A stretch of 15,781 nucleotides of DNA from an uncultured Rubrobacteraceae bacterium (GTDB lineage Bacteria; Actinomycetota; Rubrobacteria; Rubrobacterales; Rubrobacteraceae), in NCBI GenBank assembly GCA_902805985.1, contig CADCUW010000131.1:3060-18840 (forward strand), read 5' to 3'. This document shows positions 1-6,657 of the stretch, piece after piece. The notes under the pieces were generated by a model. It made no database searches and was not told the origin of the DNA. It saw only the letters and a program-made list of their open reading frames with translations. Positions within the stretch are counted from its first letter, which is position 1; each line of letters begins with the position of its first letter. Both the position numbers and the translations under genes were made by a program.

Positions 1-123
1 ATCGCCAAGGCCGTAAACGCCACGGTGATCTCCCTCGACGAGGCCCCGCAGGGCTACAAGGACTTCGACAAGGGCGCGGCAAAGAAGTACGTCCTCAACC
101 CGCACGGCATGATCCCCGCCTAA
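1..123 (+). CDS. fdhA: Glutathione-independent formaldehyde dehydrogenase, C-terminal end (5' truncated by window)
   Basis: Only the last 40 codons are in the window; reading frame 1 ends in TAA at 121-123. The peptide reads ...NATVISLDEAPQGYKDFD..., then a short basic stretch and ...NPHGMIPA. This matches the C-terminal end of the zinc-dependent, NAD-linked glutathione-independent formaldehyde dehydrogenases (the Pseudomonas putida FdhA type of the medium-chain alcohol dehydrogenase family). These oxidise formaldehyde to formate in the cytoplasm. The catalytic and zinc-binding parts lie outside the window, so the substrate cannot be checked here. A strong hairpin follows 30 bases downstream, so it probably ends its transcription unit. 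Its position next to a PQQ alcohol dehydrogenase locus is suggestive of aldehyde disposal, but it is on the opposite strand from that locus. Confidence 0.8.
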   Translation: MAKAVNATVISLDEAPQGYKDFDKGAAKKYVLNPHGMIPA

Positions 124-153
124 TGCGACACCAGCGAAACGTACGAATCTCCG

Positions 154-186
154 AGGGAGGCTAGAGGCTTCGGCCTTAGCCTCCCT
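154..186 (+). terminator. Rho-independent-like terminator hairpin with UUCG loop
   Basis: AGGGAGGCTA (154-163) pairs with TAGCCTCCCT (177-186). After a one-base bulge, AGGC pairs with GCCT around a TTCG tetraloop (169-172). It sits just after the formaldehyde dehydrogenase stop. No long T-run follows, which is common for GC-rich actinobacterial terminators. Confidence 0.75.
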
Positions 187-542
187 TCGCGGCCGTACCG
201 GTCTCCCCGGCGCGTTCGGTGGCCGAAGAACCGAACAAACAGGACTAGCGGGCTGATCACCTAGTACTCGCCATGCCCGGTCCACACGCGCACCAGCTTC
301 GGTTGGCCCCGTCTTCGGTCGGTTCGGCGCGTCCCGTGCGCTTTTTTCCACCCGTCCTCTTCGCCTCGCGGGGATGCATGGTGCCGTGGGAGGGGAAGCG
401 TGCCGGAGGCTCGTGGTTTCGCCCGGCCCACCGCAGGCAGATAGAAGGGCTCAGAGAGATTCTGCCGACCTTACCGCACGCACGAGCCAGGAGGTTTCTG
501 GCCAGGTACGCCCCCACGCAAGGTCGGGCGTCCCGTGGATCA
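187..542. other. Intergenic stretch with no recognised gene
   Basis: About 350 bases lie between the terminator and the small gene at 543-728. Open frames cross it on both strands, including a 161-codon plus-strand frame from 273. None has a convincing ribosome binding site or a protein motif I recognise, and the longest runs antisense through the small gene. I see no tRNA fold or repeat here. It may be decayed sequence. Confidence 0.5.
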
Positions 543-728
543 TTACTGGTTTGTGGGCAACCCTTGTTCGAGTTTCGCGATCCTTATTTCGAGACCGACA
601 AGGTACTCGGCAAGTTCGCGAGTTGCGCCCGTCTGCACCAATTCTTGTATGCGCGGCCCGTAACGCTGTCGTTGGGCCTCTGCTATCTCTTGTGCGCCTC
701 TGGCGGCTATGGGATTAAGGTCGTCCAC
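543..728 (-). CDS. Small helical protein of unknown function, copy 1 of 2
   Basis: A 61-residue protein with a GTG start at 728, preceded by GAAAGGGGAG at good spacing. I do not recognise the family. It is charged and very likely all-helical: a first helix rich in Ala/Glu/Gln (residues 7-22), then the segment LVQTGATRELAEYLVGLEIR and a short Leu/Glu tail, which together suggest a small coiled-coil or helix-turn-helix-like bundle. There is no signal peptide or membrane segment. A second copy at 9672-9857 is identical at 48 of 61 residues, and the two share upstream DNA (19 identical bases at 761-779 and 9891-9909). This conservation is the best evidence that it is a real gene. It lies downstream of, and on the same strand as, the MntP-like gene but has its own leader. 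Confidence 0.7.
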   Translation of the reverse strand: MDDLNPIAARGAQEIAEAQRQRYGPRIQELVQTGATRELAEYLVGLEIRIAKLEQGLPTNQ

Positions 729-790
729 GATAACTCCCCTTTCGATCGTTCTTCCTAATGCTACCCCCTTTTACACGAAGCCGTCTAGCC
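729..790 (-). promoter_or_regulatory. Conserved leader/promoter block of the small duplicated gene, copy 1
   Basis: The 19-base run CTACCCCCTTTTACACGAA (plus strand, 761-779) recurs exactly at 9891-9909. Each lies about 33 bases before its start codon, and GTCTAGC follows four bases later in both. Conservation outside the coding region implies a promoter, operator or leader function. I cannot assign a sigma factor consensus. Confidence 0.5.
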
Positions 791-877
791 AAGCGTTAGC
801 GGCGAAGACACCGAGCCCGACAGGAAGGCTGGCAGGGATAGATGGCCAGCGCAGGCGCGAGCCAACCCGTCCGACTC

Positions 878-1414
878 TTAGTATCCTAGCGCCAGCACGA
901 CCGCCATGATCGAGAGCCCCAGACCGCTGAGGAGATCGGCGCGGATGGGTACGAAGCGGGCGACGACACCCCCGAGTTGCAGGCCAGCGAACGTCGTCAA
1001 GGCCGTCATAGCGCCAAAGATCGCCGCCGTGAACACCGGAGGAAAGCCAAGCATCCCCAGGCCGGTGCCCGCGAGCAGGTTATCCAGGCTTAGAGATAGA
1101 GGGATACCGAAGAGCACCCAACGCTCATCCATCTCCTCCGGTGCTTCGGTCTGCAGACTCCGAATGACGAGGTACAGGCCAAACACGAGCAGCACGATCG
1201 GTCCTACGAAGTCGGCCACTTCGCCGATCTCCTCCCCGAAGTATCTCCCGATCAGCAGACCCACAAGGGGCGAGAAGCCGTCCCACAACCCGAACACGAC
1301 CGCGATCCGGAGTGCGCGCCTCCAGCTGAGCCTGAAAGCCCCTAGCGCAATCGCCAACCGGGCATTGTCCAGGCTGAGGACAAGACCGAGGACGAGAAGC
1401 GATATCAAGGTCAC
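878..1414 (-). CDS. MntP-family (DUF204) metal efflux membrane protein
   Basis: A 178-residue integral membrane protein with about six hydrophobic segments arranged as two repeats. Each repeat carries an S-L-D-N motif (LSLDNARLAIALG near residues 13-25 and LSLDNLLAGTGLG near 108-120). In Escherichia coli MntP the equivalent repeats read S-M-D-A and S-L-D-A, and the family exports Mn2+ across the cytoplasmic membrane. Length fits the family (about 180-190). The GTG start at 1414 follows AAAGGAG. It lies 76 bases after pqqE on the same strand, so it may be co-transcribed with the PQQ genes. The acidic residues that bind metal are kept but the following Ala is Asn in both repeats, so the transported ion need not be manganese. 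A TerC/CadD-like relative within the LysE superfamily is the main alternative. Confidence 0.75.
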   Translation of the reverse strand: MTLISLLVLGLVLSLDNARLAIALGAFRLSWRRALRIAVVFGLWDGFSPLVGLLIGRYFGEEIGEVADFVGPIVLLVFGLYLVIRSLQTEAPEEMDERWVLFGIPLSLSLDNLLAGTGLGMLGFPPVFTAAIFGAMTALTTFAGLQLGGVVARFVPIRADLLSGLGLSIMAVVLALGY

Positions 1415-1490
1415 AACACACTCCTTTCAGGCTCCAAGCCGCCGGTCCATGAGCACCAACGTCCCACTTGCGCGAGCCGCGCCGGGCTCC

Positions 1491-2582
1491 TTACGCACGG
1501 TGGACCGTCCGGACGCGGGGTACAAGTTCTTCTGCGCCCGGCTCGGCGCCCTCGTTGGCGGCCCGTACCGCCTCGGCGACGATTCCGTGGTCGGGCGAGA
1601 GGTGGCAGACGGGATCGGTCCTGGCGGCATCGCCGGTGAGTTGGAACGCCTGGCAGCGGCAACCCCCGAAGTCGATCTCGCGGCGGTCGCAGCTGCGGCA
1701 GGGGTCCGGCATCCAGTCCGTCCCGCGGAAGCTCTCGAAGAGGGGCGACTCCTCCCATATCCACGCCAGCGAATGCTCGCGCACGGTGGCCTGCGGCAGA
1801 TTGAGGGTGTGAGCCGCGGGGCAGGGCAGGGCGCGCCCGTCGGGCGTCACCGTCAGCTGCTTCTGGCCCCAGCCGCCCATGCACGGTTTGGGATACTTGC
1901 TGTAGTAGTCGGGGATTACGTAGATGATCTCCATCTTCCCCCCTAGCCGCTGGCGGGCGGCGCGTACCACCGCCTCGGCCTCGTCGAGCTGGCGCCTGGT
2001 GGGCAGCAGCGCCGCGCGGTTGCGCCAGGCCCAGCCGTAGTACTGAGTGTTGGCCAGCTCGATCCGGTCCGCACCCAACCCCTCGGCCAGATCGAGGATG
2101 CGGCCGGTCCTGTCGATGTTGTGGCGGTGGAGGACCACGTTCATGGTGAGCGGCCAGTCGAGCTTCTTGACCAGACGGGCCGCCTCGATCTTTCGCTCGT
2201 AGGAACGGGTGCCGGCTATGCGGTCGGAGAGGTCCGGACTGTCGGCCTGGATGCTGATCTGCACGTGGTCGAGGCCTGCGGCCTTGAGCGCCTCCGCCCG
2301 GCTGGGGGTGAGGCCGAGGGAGCTCGTGATGAGGTTGGTGTACAGGCCCAGCCCGCGGGCGCTGGCCACGATCTCCTCGAGGTCGCGGCGCACGAGCGGC
2401 TCGCCGCCCGAGAGGTGGAGCTGCAAGACGCCTAGAGCCCGCGCCTCGGCTATCACCCGTTGCCACTCCGCCGTAGTCAGCTCCTCGCGGTAGTCCGCGA
2501 GGGCCAACGGGTTCGAGCAGTACGGGCAGTGAAGCGGGCAGGAGTAGGTGAGCTCGACCAGCATGCCGAACGGCCTACTCAT
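1491..2582 (-). CDS. pqqE: PqqE, PqqA peptide radical SAM cyclase
   Basis: A 363-residue radical SAM enzyme with a SPASM domain. PqqE joins the gamma carbon of the PqqA glutamate to the tyrosine ring, the first step of PQQ synthesis, while PqqA is held by PqqD. The radical SAM cluster motif is C15-x3-C19-x2-C22, and SGGEP at 58-62 is the SAM-binding GGEP motif. Cysteines that fit the auxiliary Fe-S clusters are at 234, 254, 295, 298, 308, 310 and 326, including the typical CRSCDRREIDFGGCRC stretch. The ATG at 2582 overlaps the end of pqqD by eight bases (ATGAGTAG), implying translational coupling. Length is slightly below the usual 370-390. The last 35 residues are poorly conserved in appearance. 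Confidence 0.95.
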   Translation of the reverse strand: MSRPFGMLVELTYSCPLHCPYCSNPLALADYREELTTAEWQRVIAEARALGVLQLHLSGGEPLVRRDLEEIVASARGLGLYTNLITSSLGLTPSRAEALKAAGLDHVQISIQADSPDLSDRIAGTRSYERKIEAARLVKKLDWPLTMNVVLHRHNIDRTGRILDLAEGLGADRIELANTQYYGWAWRNRAALLPTRRQLDEAEAVVRAARQRLGGKMEIIYVIPDYYSKYPKPCMGGWGQKQLTVTPDGRALPCPAAHTLNLPQATVREHSLAWIWEESPLFESFRGTDWMPDPCRSCDRREIDFGGCRCQAFQLTGDAARTDPVCHLSPDHGIVAEAVRAANEGAEPGAEELVPRVRTVHRA

Positions 2583-2856
2583 CGCCGAGCTCCAGCCACC
2601 GCTTGGCGGCGAGGCGGGAAAGAAAAGCCCGTACCTCGTCGCCGGCCACGCGGCTGTACCGTCCGCGCAGTTCCCCTACGATCTCCTCGACCGTCCGCTC
2701 CCCGTCGCAGAGGTTCAAGATGGTCGCGCCCGTTCTGTTCAGGGTCAGCACGCCCTCCGGCGCCAGCAGCACGTGCTGTTCGCGCACGGGGTCCCACTGC
2801 AATCGGATCAGTCGTGCCAGTTGGGGTCTATTCGTGGGCCGTACCGTAATGCTCAC
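2575..2856 (-). CDS. pqqD: PqqD, PqqA-binding chaperone
   Basis: A 93-residue protein of the PqqD/RiPP-recognition-element family, a small winged-helix fold that binds PqqA and delivers it to PqqE. The features seen are a central LLAPEGVLTLNRTGATIL segment (residues about 30-47), where the family has its 'hydrophobic-PE-...-LN-tga-IL' signature, then C50-DGERTVEEIVGEL and a helical C-terminus. Length is typical. The start is GTG at 2856, six bases after GGGAGG; no ATG is suitably placed. It overlaps pqqE by eight bases, as in many pqq operons, and follows pqqC after a 75-base gap. Confidence 0.92.
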   Translation of the reverse strand: MSITVRPTNRPQLARLIRLQWDPVREQHVLLAPEGVLTLNRTGATILNLCDGERTVEEIVGELRGRYSRVAGDEVRAFLSRLAAKRWLELGDE

Positions 2857-2931
2857 GCCGCCTCCCGGGTCATTGGTAGCCCCACGTCCGCTGGATTCGA
2901 TGCCCGGAATACGATCGTCCGGTGGATACGA

Positions 2932-3639
2932 TCACCCGTTCCCCTGTCGATCGCTGCCCGGGTAGGCCCTGTCGATAGCATCCAACATGCTCCACAGCAC
3001 GTCGCCCTTGAAGGAGAGCGCCGCGACGGCGCGTGCCTGCTCATCCTGTGTCCGGCAGTGCTCCGTGACCACCTCCAGGGCGTGCTCCACGTCGCGCGGG
3101 GCCTGCGTGAGGCGGGCGCGGAAATAGGCGAGGCCCGCGGGATCGATCCAGGTGTAGAAGCGCTCGAACGCCTTTAGGCGCTCGGCCATGAGGTCCGGCG
3201 CGAACAGCTCAGTGAGCGAGGAAGCAACCGCCTCGACCCACGGACGGGTGCGGGCGAAGTTGACGTAGGCGTCGACGGCGAACCGCACCCCCGGCACGAC
3301 GTGCCGCTCGTCCCACATCTCCTCCCGCGTCAGCCCCGCGGCCTCGCCCAGGCGCAGCCAGGCCTCGATGCCCCCCTCCTCCTCCGCCGTTCCGTCGTGG
3401 TCGTGGATGCGGCGGATCCAGCGCCGACGTACCTCGCGGTCGGGGCAGTTGGCGAGAATGGCGGCGTCCTTGCGCGGGATGTTCTCCTGGTAGTAGAAGC
3501 GGTTGGCCACCCAGCCCTGGATCTGGCGCCGGTCCAGCAGCCCCTCGTTCATCGCCGTATGGAACGGGTGCCGGCTGTGGTAGCGGTCGGACTGGGCGCG
3601 CAGGGCTGCGACGAAGCCCTCGGTATTAGACACCAACAA
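2932..3639 (-). CDS. pqqC: PqqC, pyrroloquinoline-quinone synthase
   Basis: A 235-residue cofactor-free oxidase that performs the final ring closure and eight-electron oxidation giving PQQ. Using Klebsiella PqqC numbering minus three, the active-site residues present are H21, R47, Y50, Q51, H81, E144, Y172, R176 and K211. The segments [20 protein letters not shown] and [14 protein letters not shown] are diagnostic. One position differs: Klebsiella His154 aligns with Met151. The start is TTG at 3639, two bases after the pqqB stop, with GGAG inside the end of pqqB. A second TTG directly follows and could be used instead. There is no fused PqqD domain, unlike the PqqCD of methylobacteria. Confidence 0.95.
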   Translation of the reverse strand: MLVSNTEGFVAALRAQSDRYHSRHPFHTAMNEGLLDRRQIQGWVANRFYYQENIPRKDAAILANCPDREVRRRWIRRIHDHDGTAEEEGGIEAWLRLGEAAGLTREEMWDERHVVPGVRFAVDAYVNFARTRPWVEAVASSLTELFAPDLMAERLKAFERFYTWIDPAGLAYFRARLTQAPRDVEHALEVVTEHCRTQDEQARAVAALSFKGDVLWSMLDAIDRAYPGSDRQGNG

Positions 3640-3641
3640 TG

Positions 3642-4541
3642 CTAGATCTCCAGTTCTAGGCCGTCCGCGGCCACTTCCATCCCGCGCTCCTCGACGGTGC
3701 GCCGCTCGGGGGAGTCCTCGAGCAGGATGGGGTTGGTGTTGTTGATGTGGGTGTAGATCTTGCGCTCGATGGGGAGGGATGCGAGCTGCTCCAGGCTACC
3801 GTCGGGGCCGCCGATCGGCAGGTGCCCCATATCGCGCGACGTCTTGTTGCCGATGCCGAGCCGGATCAACTCGTCGTCCTGCCAGCAGGTCCCGTCGAAG
3901 AGCAGGCATGTACAGCCTTCCAGGTGGGCACGCACCGATGCCGTTAACTCCTGTGCGCCCGGTAGGTACACCAGGGCCCGGCCGGTGCGTCCGTCGGTGA
4001 TTCGATACCCCACAACGCCCTCTCCCCCCTCCCCGGTTCCGAAACGCGCCCGCTTGTCCGTGGGAACGTCGAAGGCCCGGTAGGACAAACCTTCCGCCAG
4101 CGATACCTCTATCCCTGTGGCAACCGTCTGCCACTCGACGTGAGCGTAGGCGCCGAGCGTCTGGAGCAGTGATGTGCCTGTGCGGAGTGTCTCGTGAACT
4201 GTCGCGGTGGCATGTACCTCGAGGCGACCAGCCTCCCGCAGCAGCAGCAGACCGAGGGTGTGGTCGAGCTCGGCGTCGGTGAGCAGCACGGCCTGCAGCG
4301 GAGAATCCCTGACCTCGCGCGGGTGCAGGGCCGGGAAGGACTCGATCTGAGTACGAATGTCGGGTGAAGCGTTGAGCAGGAACCATCGCCGGTAGTCGGC
4401 GCTCACCGCGACCGACGACTGGGTGCGCGAACGACAGGGCCGCGAACCGTCGCGAACGGCCCGACACTGGGGGCAGCTGCAGTTCCATTGCGGAAATCCT
4501 CCTCCCGCTGCCGCTCCGAGCACACGCACCCACACACCCAT
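3642..4541 (-). CDS. pqqB: PqqB, metallo-beta-lactamase-fold PQQ biosynthesis protein
   Basis: A 299-residue protein of the metallo-beta-lactamase fold. PqqB acts late in PQQ synthesis; work in methylobacteria supports an iron-dependent tyrosine hydroxylase role. The features seen are the N-terminal [18 protein letters not shown] (5-22), a structural metal site formed by C21, C23 and C26, an NASPD motif at 57-61, the degenerate lactamase motif TDAELDH at 88-94, and [11 protein letters not shown] near the C-terminus. The start is uncertain: GGAGG directly abuts the ATG at 4541, whereas the GTG at 4535 (codon 3) has ideal six-base spacing and would give 297 residues. It follows pqqA by 100 bases and touches pqqC. 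Confidence 0.94.
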   Translation of the reverse strand: MGVWVRVLGAAAGGGFPQWNCSCPQCRAVRDGSRPCRSRTQSSVAVSADYRRWFLLNASPDIRTQIESFPALHPREVRDSPLQAVLLTDAELDHTLGLLLLREAGRLEVHATATVHETLRTGTSLLQTLGAYAHVEWQTVATGIEVSLAEGLSYRAFDVPTDKRARFGTGEGGEGVVGYRITDGRTGRALVYLPGAQELTASVRAHLEGCTCLLFDGTCWQDDELIRLGIGNKTSRDMGHLPIGGPDGSLEQLASLPIERKIYTHINNTNPILLEDSPERRTVEERGMEVAADGLELEI

Positions 4542-4641
4542 CCTCCATCTTTACCTCGATCGTTCTCCCTGGCCGGGATCGCCCCACGGCAAGACGGGGA
4601 TGGTGCGGGTGCCGGACCATTCAGCCCGGCGCCCTGTCCGC

Positions 4642-4737
4642 CTATTCCGAATCCGGCCAGATACCGGCGTACGCGGTCACCTCAGCGCTGGTCCCGATCT
4701 CCTCGAACTCGGGGGTCTCCCACTTCTGGAGTTCCAT
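4642..4737 (-). CDS. pqqA: PqqA, precursor peptide of PQQ
   Basis: A 31-codon gene on the minus strand. The peptide begins MELQKWETPEFEEIG and contains E19-V-T-A-Y23, the invariant E-x-x-x-Y of PqqA whose glutamate and tyrosine are crosslinked by PqqE and become PQQ. Length fits the family (22-39). The ATG at 4737 follows GGGAGGTGATA, one of the strongest ribosome binding sites in the window, as expected for a substrate peptide needed in excess. It is the first gene of pqqABCDE and has its own candidate promoter at 4825-4852. The residues after Y23 (AGIWPDSE) are not known to be needed. Confidence 0.95.
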   Translation of the reverse strand: MELQKWETPEFEEIGTSAEVTAYAGIWPDSE

Positions 4738-4824
4738 GGCTATCACCTCCCTTTCACTTAGACCTTATCGCGCAGGCTCGTCGTGTCCTTACCGAATCTC
4801 CCGCTAGTCACCTCCATCGTACCC

Positions 4825-4852
4825 AGTATATCAGCGACCTTCGTTGCTCAAG
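4825..4852 (-). promoter_or_regulatory. Candidate sigma-70-type promoter for pqqA
   Basis: Read on the minus strand, CTTGAG (4852-4847), a 16-base spacer and TATACT (4830-4825) make a reasonable -35/-10 pair. The transcript would start near 4818, giving an 80-base leader before pqqA. A GGTAC element (4823-4819) lies at the predicted start site and could be an operator. Confidence 0.45.
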
Positions 4853-4888
4853 AGCCACTCCGTACCGAACCGGAGACGTTCCGCCTTC

Positions 4889-4923
4889 GTACCGGGTGGC
4901 GTACCTTCTACGCCACCCAGTAC
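4889..4923 (-). terminator. Hairpin between the dehydrogenase and pqqA
   Basis: GGGTGGCGTA (4894-4903) pairs with TACGCCACCC (4909-4918) around a five-base loop. Four more GTAC/GTAC pairs form outside a single mismatch. It begins 13 bases after the dehydrogenase stop. It lacks a U-tract, so it may be a terminator, a partial attenuator or an mRNA-stabilising end that separates the dehydrogenase message from pqqA-E. Confidence 0.6.
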
Positions 4924-4936
4924 CGGGCATCTGTGC

Positions 4937-6634
4937 TTACTCCTCCGGCAGCGCGAAAACGAAGATACAGGATCCGCGGGACCCCCCCATCAGCCCGGGC
5001 AGGAACCCTTCGACCCAGGCGCCCCAGCCGACCGGTACGGCTATGTATTGCCTTCCGTCAATGCTGTAGGTCGTTGGGCTGCTGTGGTGGCCGCTTCCGC
5101 ACTGGAACTCCCACAAATGCTCCCCGGTGCGCGCATCTATTGCGTTGAGCTCACCCGAGGGTGAGCCTGCGAAAACGACGTCGCCGGCCGTGGCGAGCAC
5201 CGACGCACACATCGGAAGGCCGTCGGTTTCCCACCTCCAGACCTCCTCGCTCGTGGACGCACTGACGGCGGTCACGGCCCCACTCATGCCCTCCACGTCC
5301 ACGGTGACGGCCGCTCCCCAGTAAGGCATGCCCTCCTTGAACTCCCTGCGCCGCCGCGCGATCGTCGCACCGACATTCTGCACCGGGCAGTAGAAGAGCT
5401 CTGTCCTCGGGCTGTATGCCGCGTGCGTCCATTCCTTGGCCCCGGCCGGTCCCGGGTAAAAGTGGACCTCTTCCCCCTCTTTCTCGGGGTATATCCTGGG
5501 CGTTACGTTGCCTTCGGCGTCGATCTCGCCCCAGGTGATACGGTCGACGAAGGGTGTTACCCGGACCAGCTCACCGTTCGTGCGATCCAGGACGAAGAAG
5601 TACCCGTTCTTGTCGAAGTGCGCCAGTAGCTTGCGCCCGTCCTGCTCGAAGAGGATACTCTCCATGTTGCTGTCGTAGTCCCACAGGTCGTGCGGAGTGA
5701 ACTGGTAGTGCCATACCTTCTCGCCGGTGTCGAGGTTCACGGCGACGACGCTGTCGGTGAAGAGGTTGTCGCCCTCGCGGACTTCTCCGTCAAAATCGGG
5801 CGCCGGGTTGCCGGTCCCCCAGTACAGAAGGTTCAGCTCCGGGTCGTAGGTGCCCGTGACCCAGCAGTTTCCACCGCCCCGCTGCCAGGCCTCGCCTTCC
5901 TCCGGCCAGGTCTCCGACCCAGGCTCGCCGGGCTTCGGTACCATATAGCAGCGCCAGACGCGCTCTCCGGTGTTGATGTCGTAGGCGTCGAGGTGGCCGC
6001 GCACCCCGAACTCCCCGCCGGAGCTCCCTACGATGACCTTGTCCTTCACGACGAGGGGAGCGACCGTGGCGCTCTCCGCGGCCCGAACGTCACCGTGTAT
6101 GGTGTCCCAGATCATCTCGCCGCTTTCGGCGTCGAGCGCGACCACGTGGGCGTTCAGGGTGGCGAGGAAGACCTTCCCCTCCGCCACGGCGACCCCGCGA
6201 TTCACGTTGCCGCAGCACAGCGAGACATCGAACGGGATCGCGTGCTTGTATTGCCACAGTAGCCGCCCCGTCTTGGCGTCGATGGCCCAGACAAAGCCAT
6301 CCCAGCCCGAGGCGAACATGACGCCATCCACGACGAGCGGGGCGGCCTCGAACGCGTACGTCGAGGGACCCGCGTGAATGCCGTGCGAGCCGGCCTGGAA
6401 TACCCACGCGGGAGCGAGGCGCTTGACGTTCTCCGTGTTGATCTGGTCCAGCAGGCTGTACCGCTGCCCGTCGTAGGCGCCGTAGTAGGTGAGCCAGTTC
6501 TCCGGTTCCGCCTCGCGGGCATCGAGGATGCGCTCGTACGTGACGTCCTTCGCCACCGGCGGCGCATTCCCGACCTCGGAACTCAAATTCCCGAGATTGA
6601 TGGGCGGCGGTGCGTCTATATATTCTTGCGTCAA
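4937..6634 (-). CDS. PQQ-dependent alcohol dehydrogenase, lanthanide-type signature, no signal peptide
   Basis: A 565-residue eight-bladed quinoprotein propeller of the methanol/ethanol dehydrogenase family, which oxidises primary alcohols to aldehydes using PQQ and a metal. The features seen are vicinal cysteines C140-C141 (the redox-active disulfide ring), metal ligands E208 (GSSGGEFG), N276 (GTGNPAPD) and catalytic D319 in HDLWDYD, with D321 two residues on. An Asp at that place marks lanthanide-dependent enzymes (XoxF, PedH); calcium enzymes have Ala or Ser/Thr. Several tryptophan-docking strands (for example DAKTGRLLWQY and DARTGEHLWEF) are visible. There is no cytochrome c domain. The start is TTG at 6634, six bases after AAGGAG. 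An in-frame TAG at 6650-6652 rules out an upstream signal peptide, which is unusual. It lies 23 bases after the cupredoxin-like gene. Confidence 0.92.
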   Translation of the reverse strand: MTQEYIDAPPPINLGNLSSEVGNAPPVAKDVTYERILDAREAEPENWLTYYGAYDGQRYSLLDQINTENVKRLAPAWVFQAGSHGIHAGPSTYAFEAAPLVVDGVMFASGWDGFVWAIDAKTGRLLWQYKHAIPFDVSLCCGNVNRGVAVAEGKVFLATLNAHVVALDAESGEMIWDTIHGDVRAAESATVAPLVVKDKVIVGSSGGEFGVRGHLDAYDINTGERVWRCYMVPKPGEPGSETWPEEGEAWQRGGGNCWVTGTYDPELNLLYWGTGNPAPDFDGEVREGDNLFTDSVVAVNLDTGEKVWHYQFTPHDLWDYDSNMESILFEQDGRKLLAHFDKNGYFFVLDRTNGELVRVTPFVDRITWGEIDAEGNVTPRIYPEKEGEEVHFYPGPAGAKEWTHAAYSPRTELFYCPVQNVGATIARRRREFKEGMPYWGAAVTVDVEGMSGAVTAVSASTSEEVWRWETDGLPMCASVLATAGDVVFAGSPSGELNAIDARTGEHLWEFQCGSGHHSSPTTYSIDGRQYIAVPVGWGAWVEGFLPGLMGGSRGSCIFVFALPEE

Positions 6635-6657
6635 CCCGTTCTCCTTTCCCTATTCCC

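Noticed and set aside
273..758. 161-codon plus-strand frame left of the small gene
   Set aside because: It overlaps the conserved 61-residue gene antisense, has no convincing binding site and shows no domain I recognise. A remnant of something older cannot be excluded.
906..1946. 346-codon plus-strand frame over the MntP-like gene and pqqE
   Set aside because: It is antisense to two recognised genes, has an Arg/Pro/Ser-rich composition and no binding site.
1411..2466. 351-codon minus-strand frame inside pqqE
   Set aside because: It is a shifted frame of pqqE with the Arg/Gly/Pro-rich composition typical of shadow frames.
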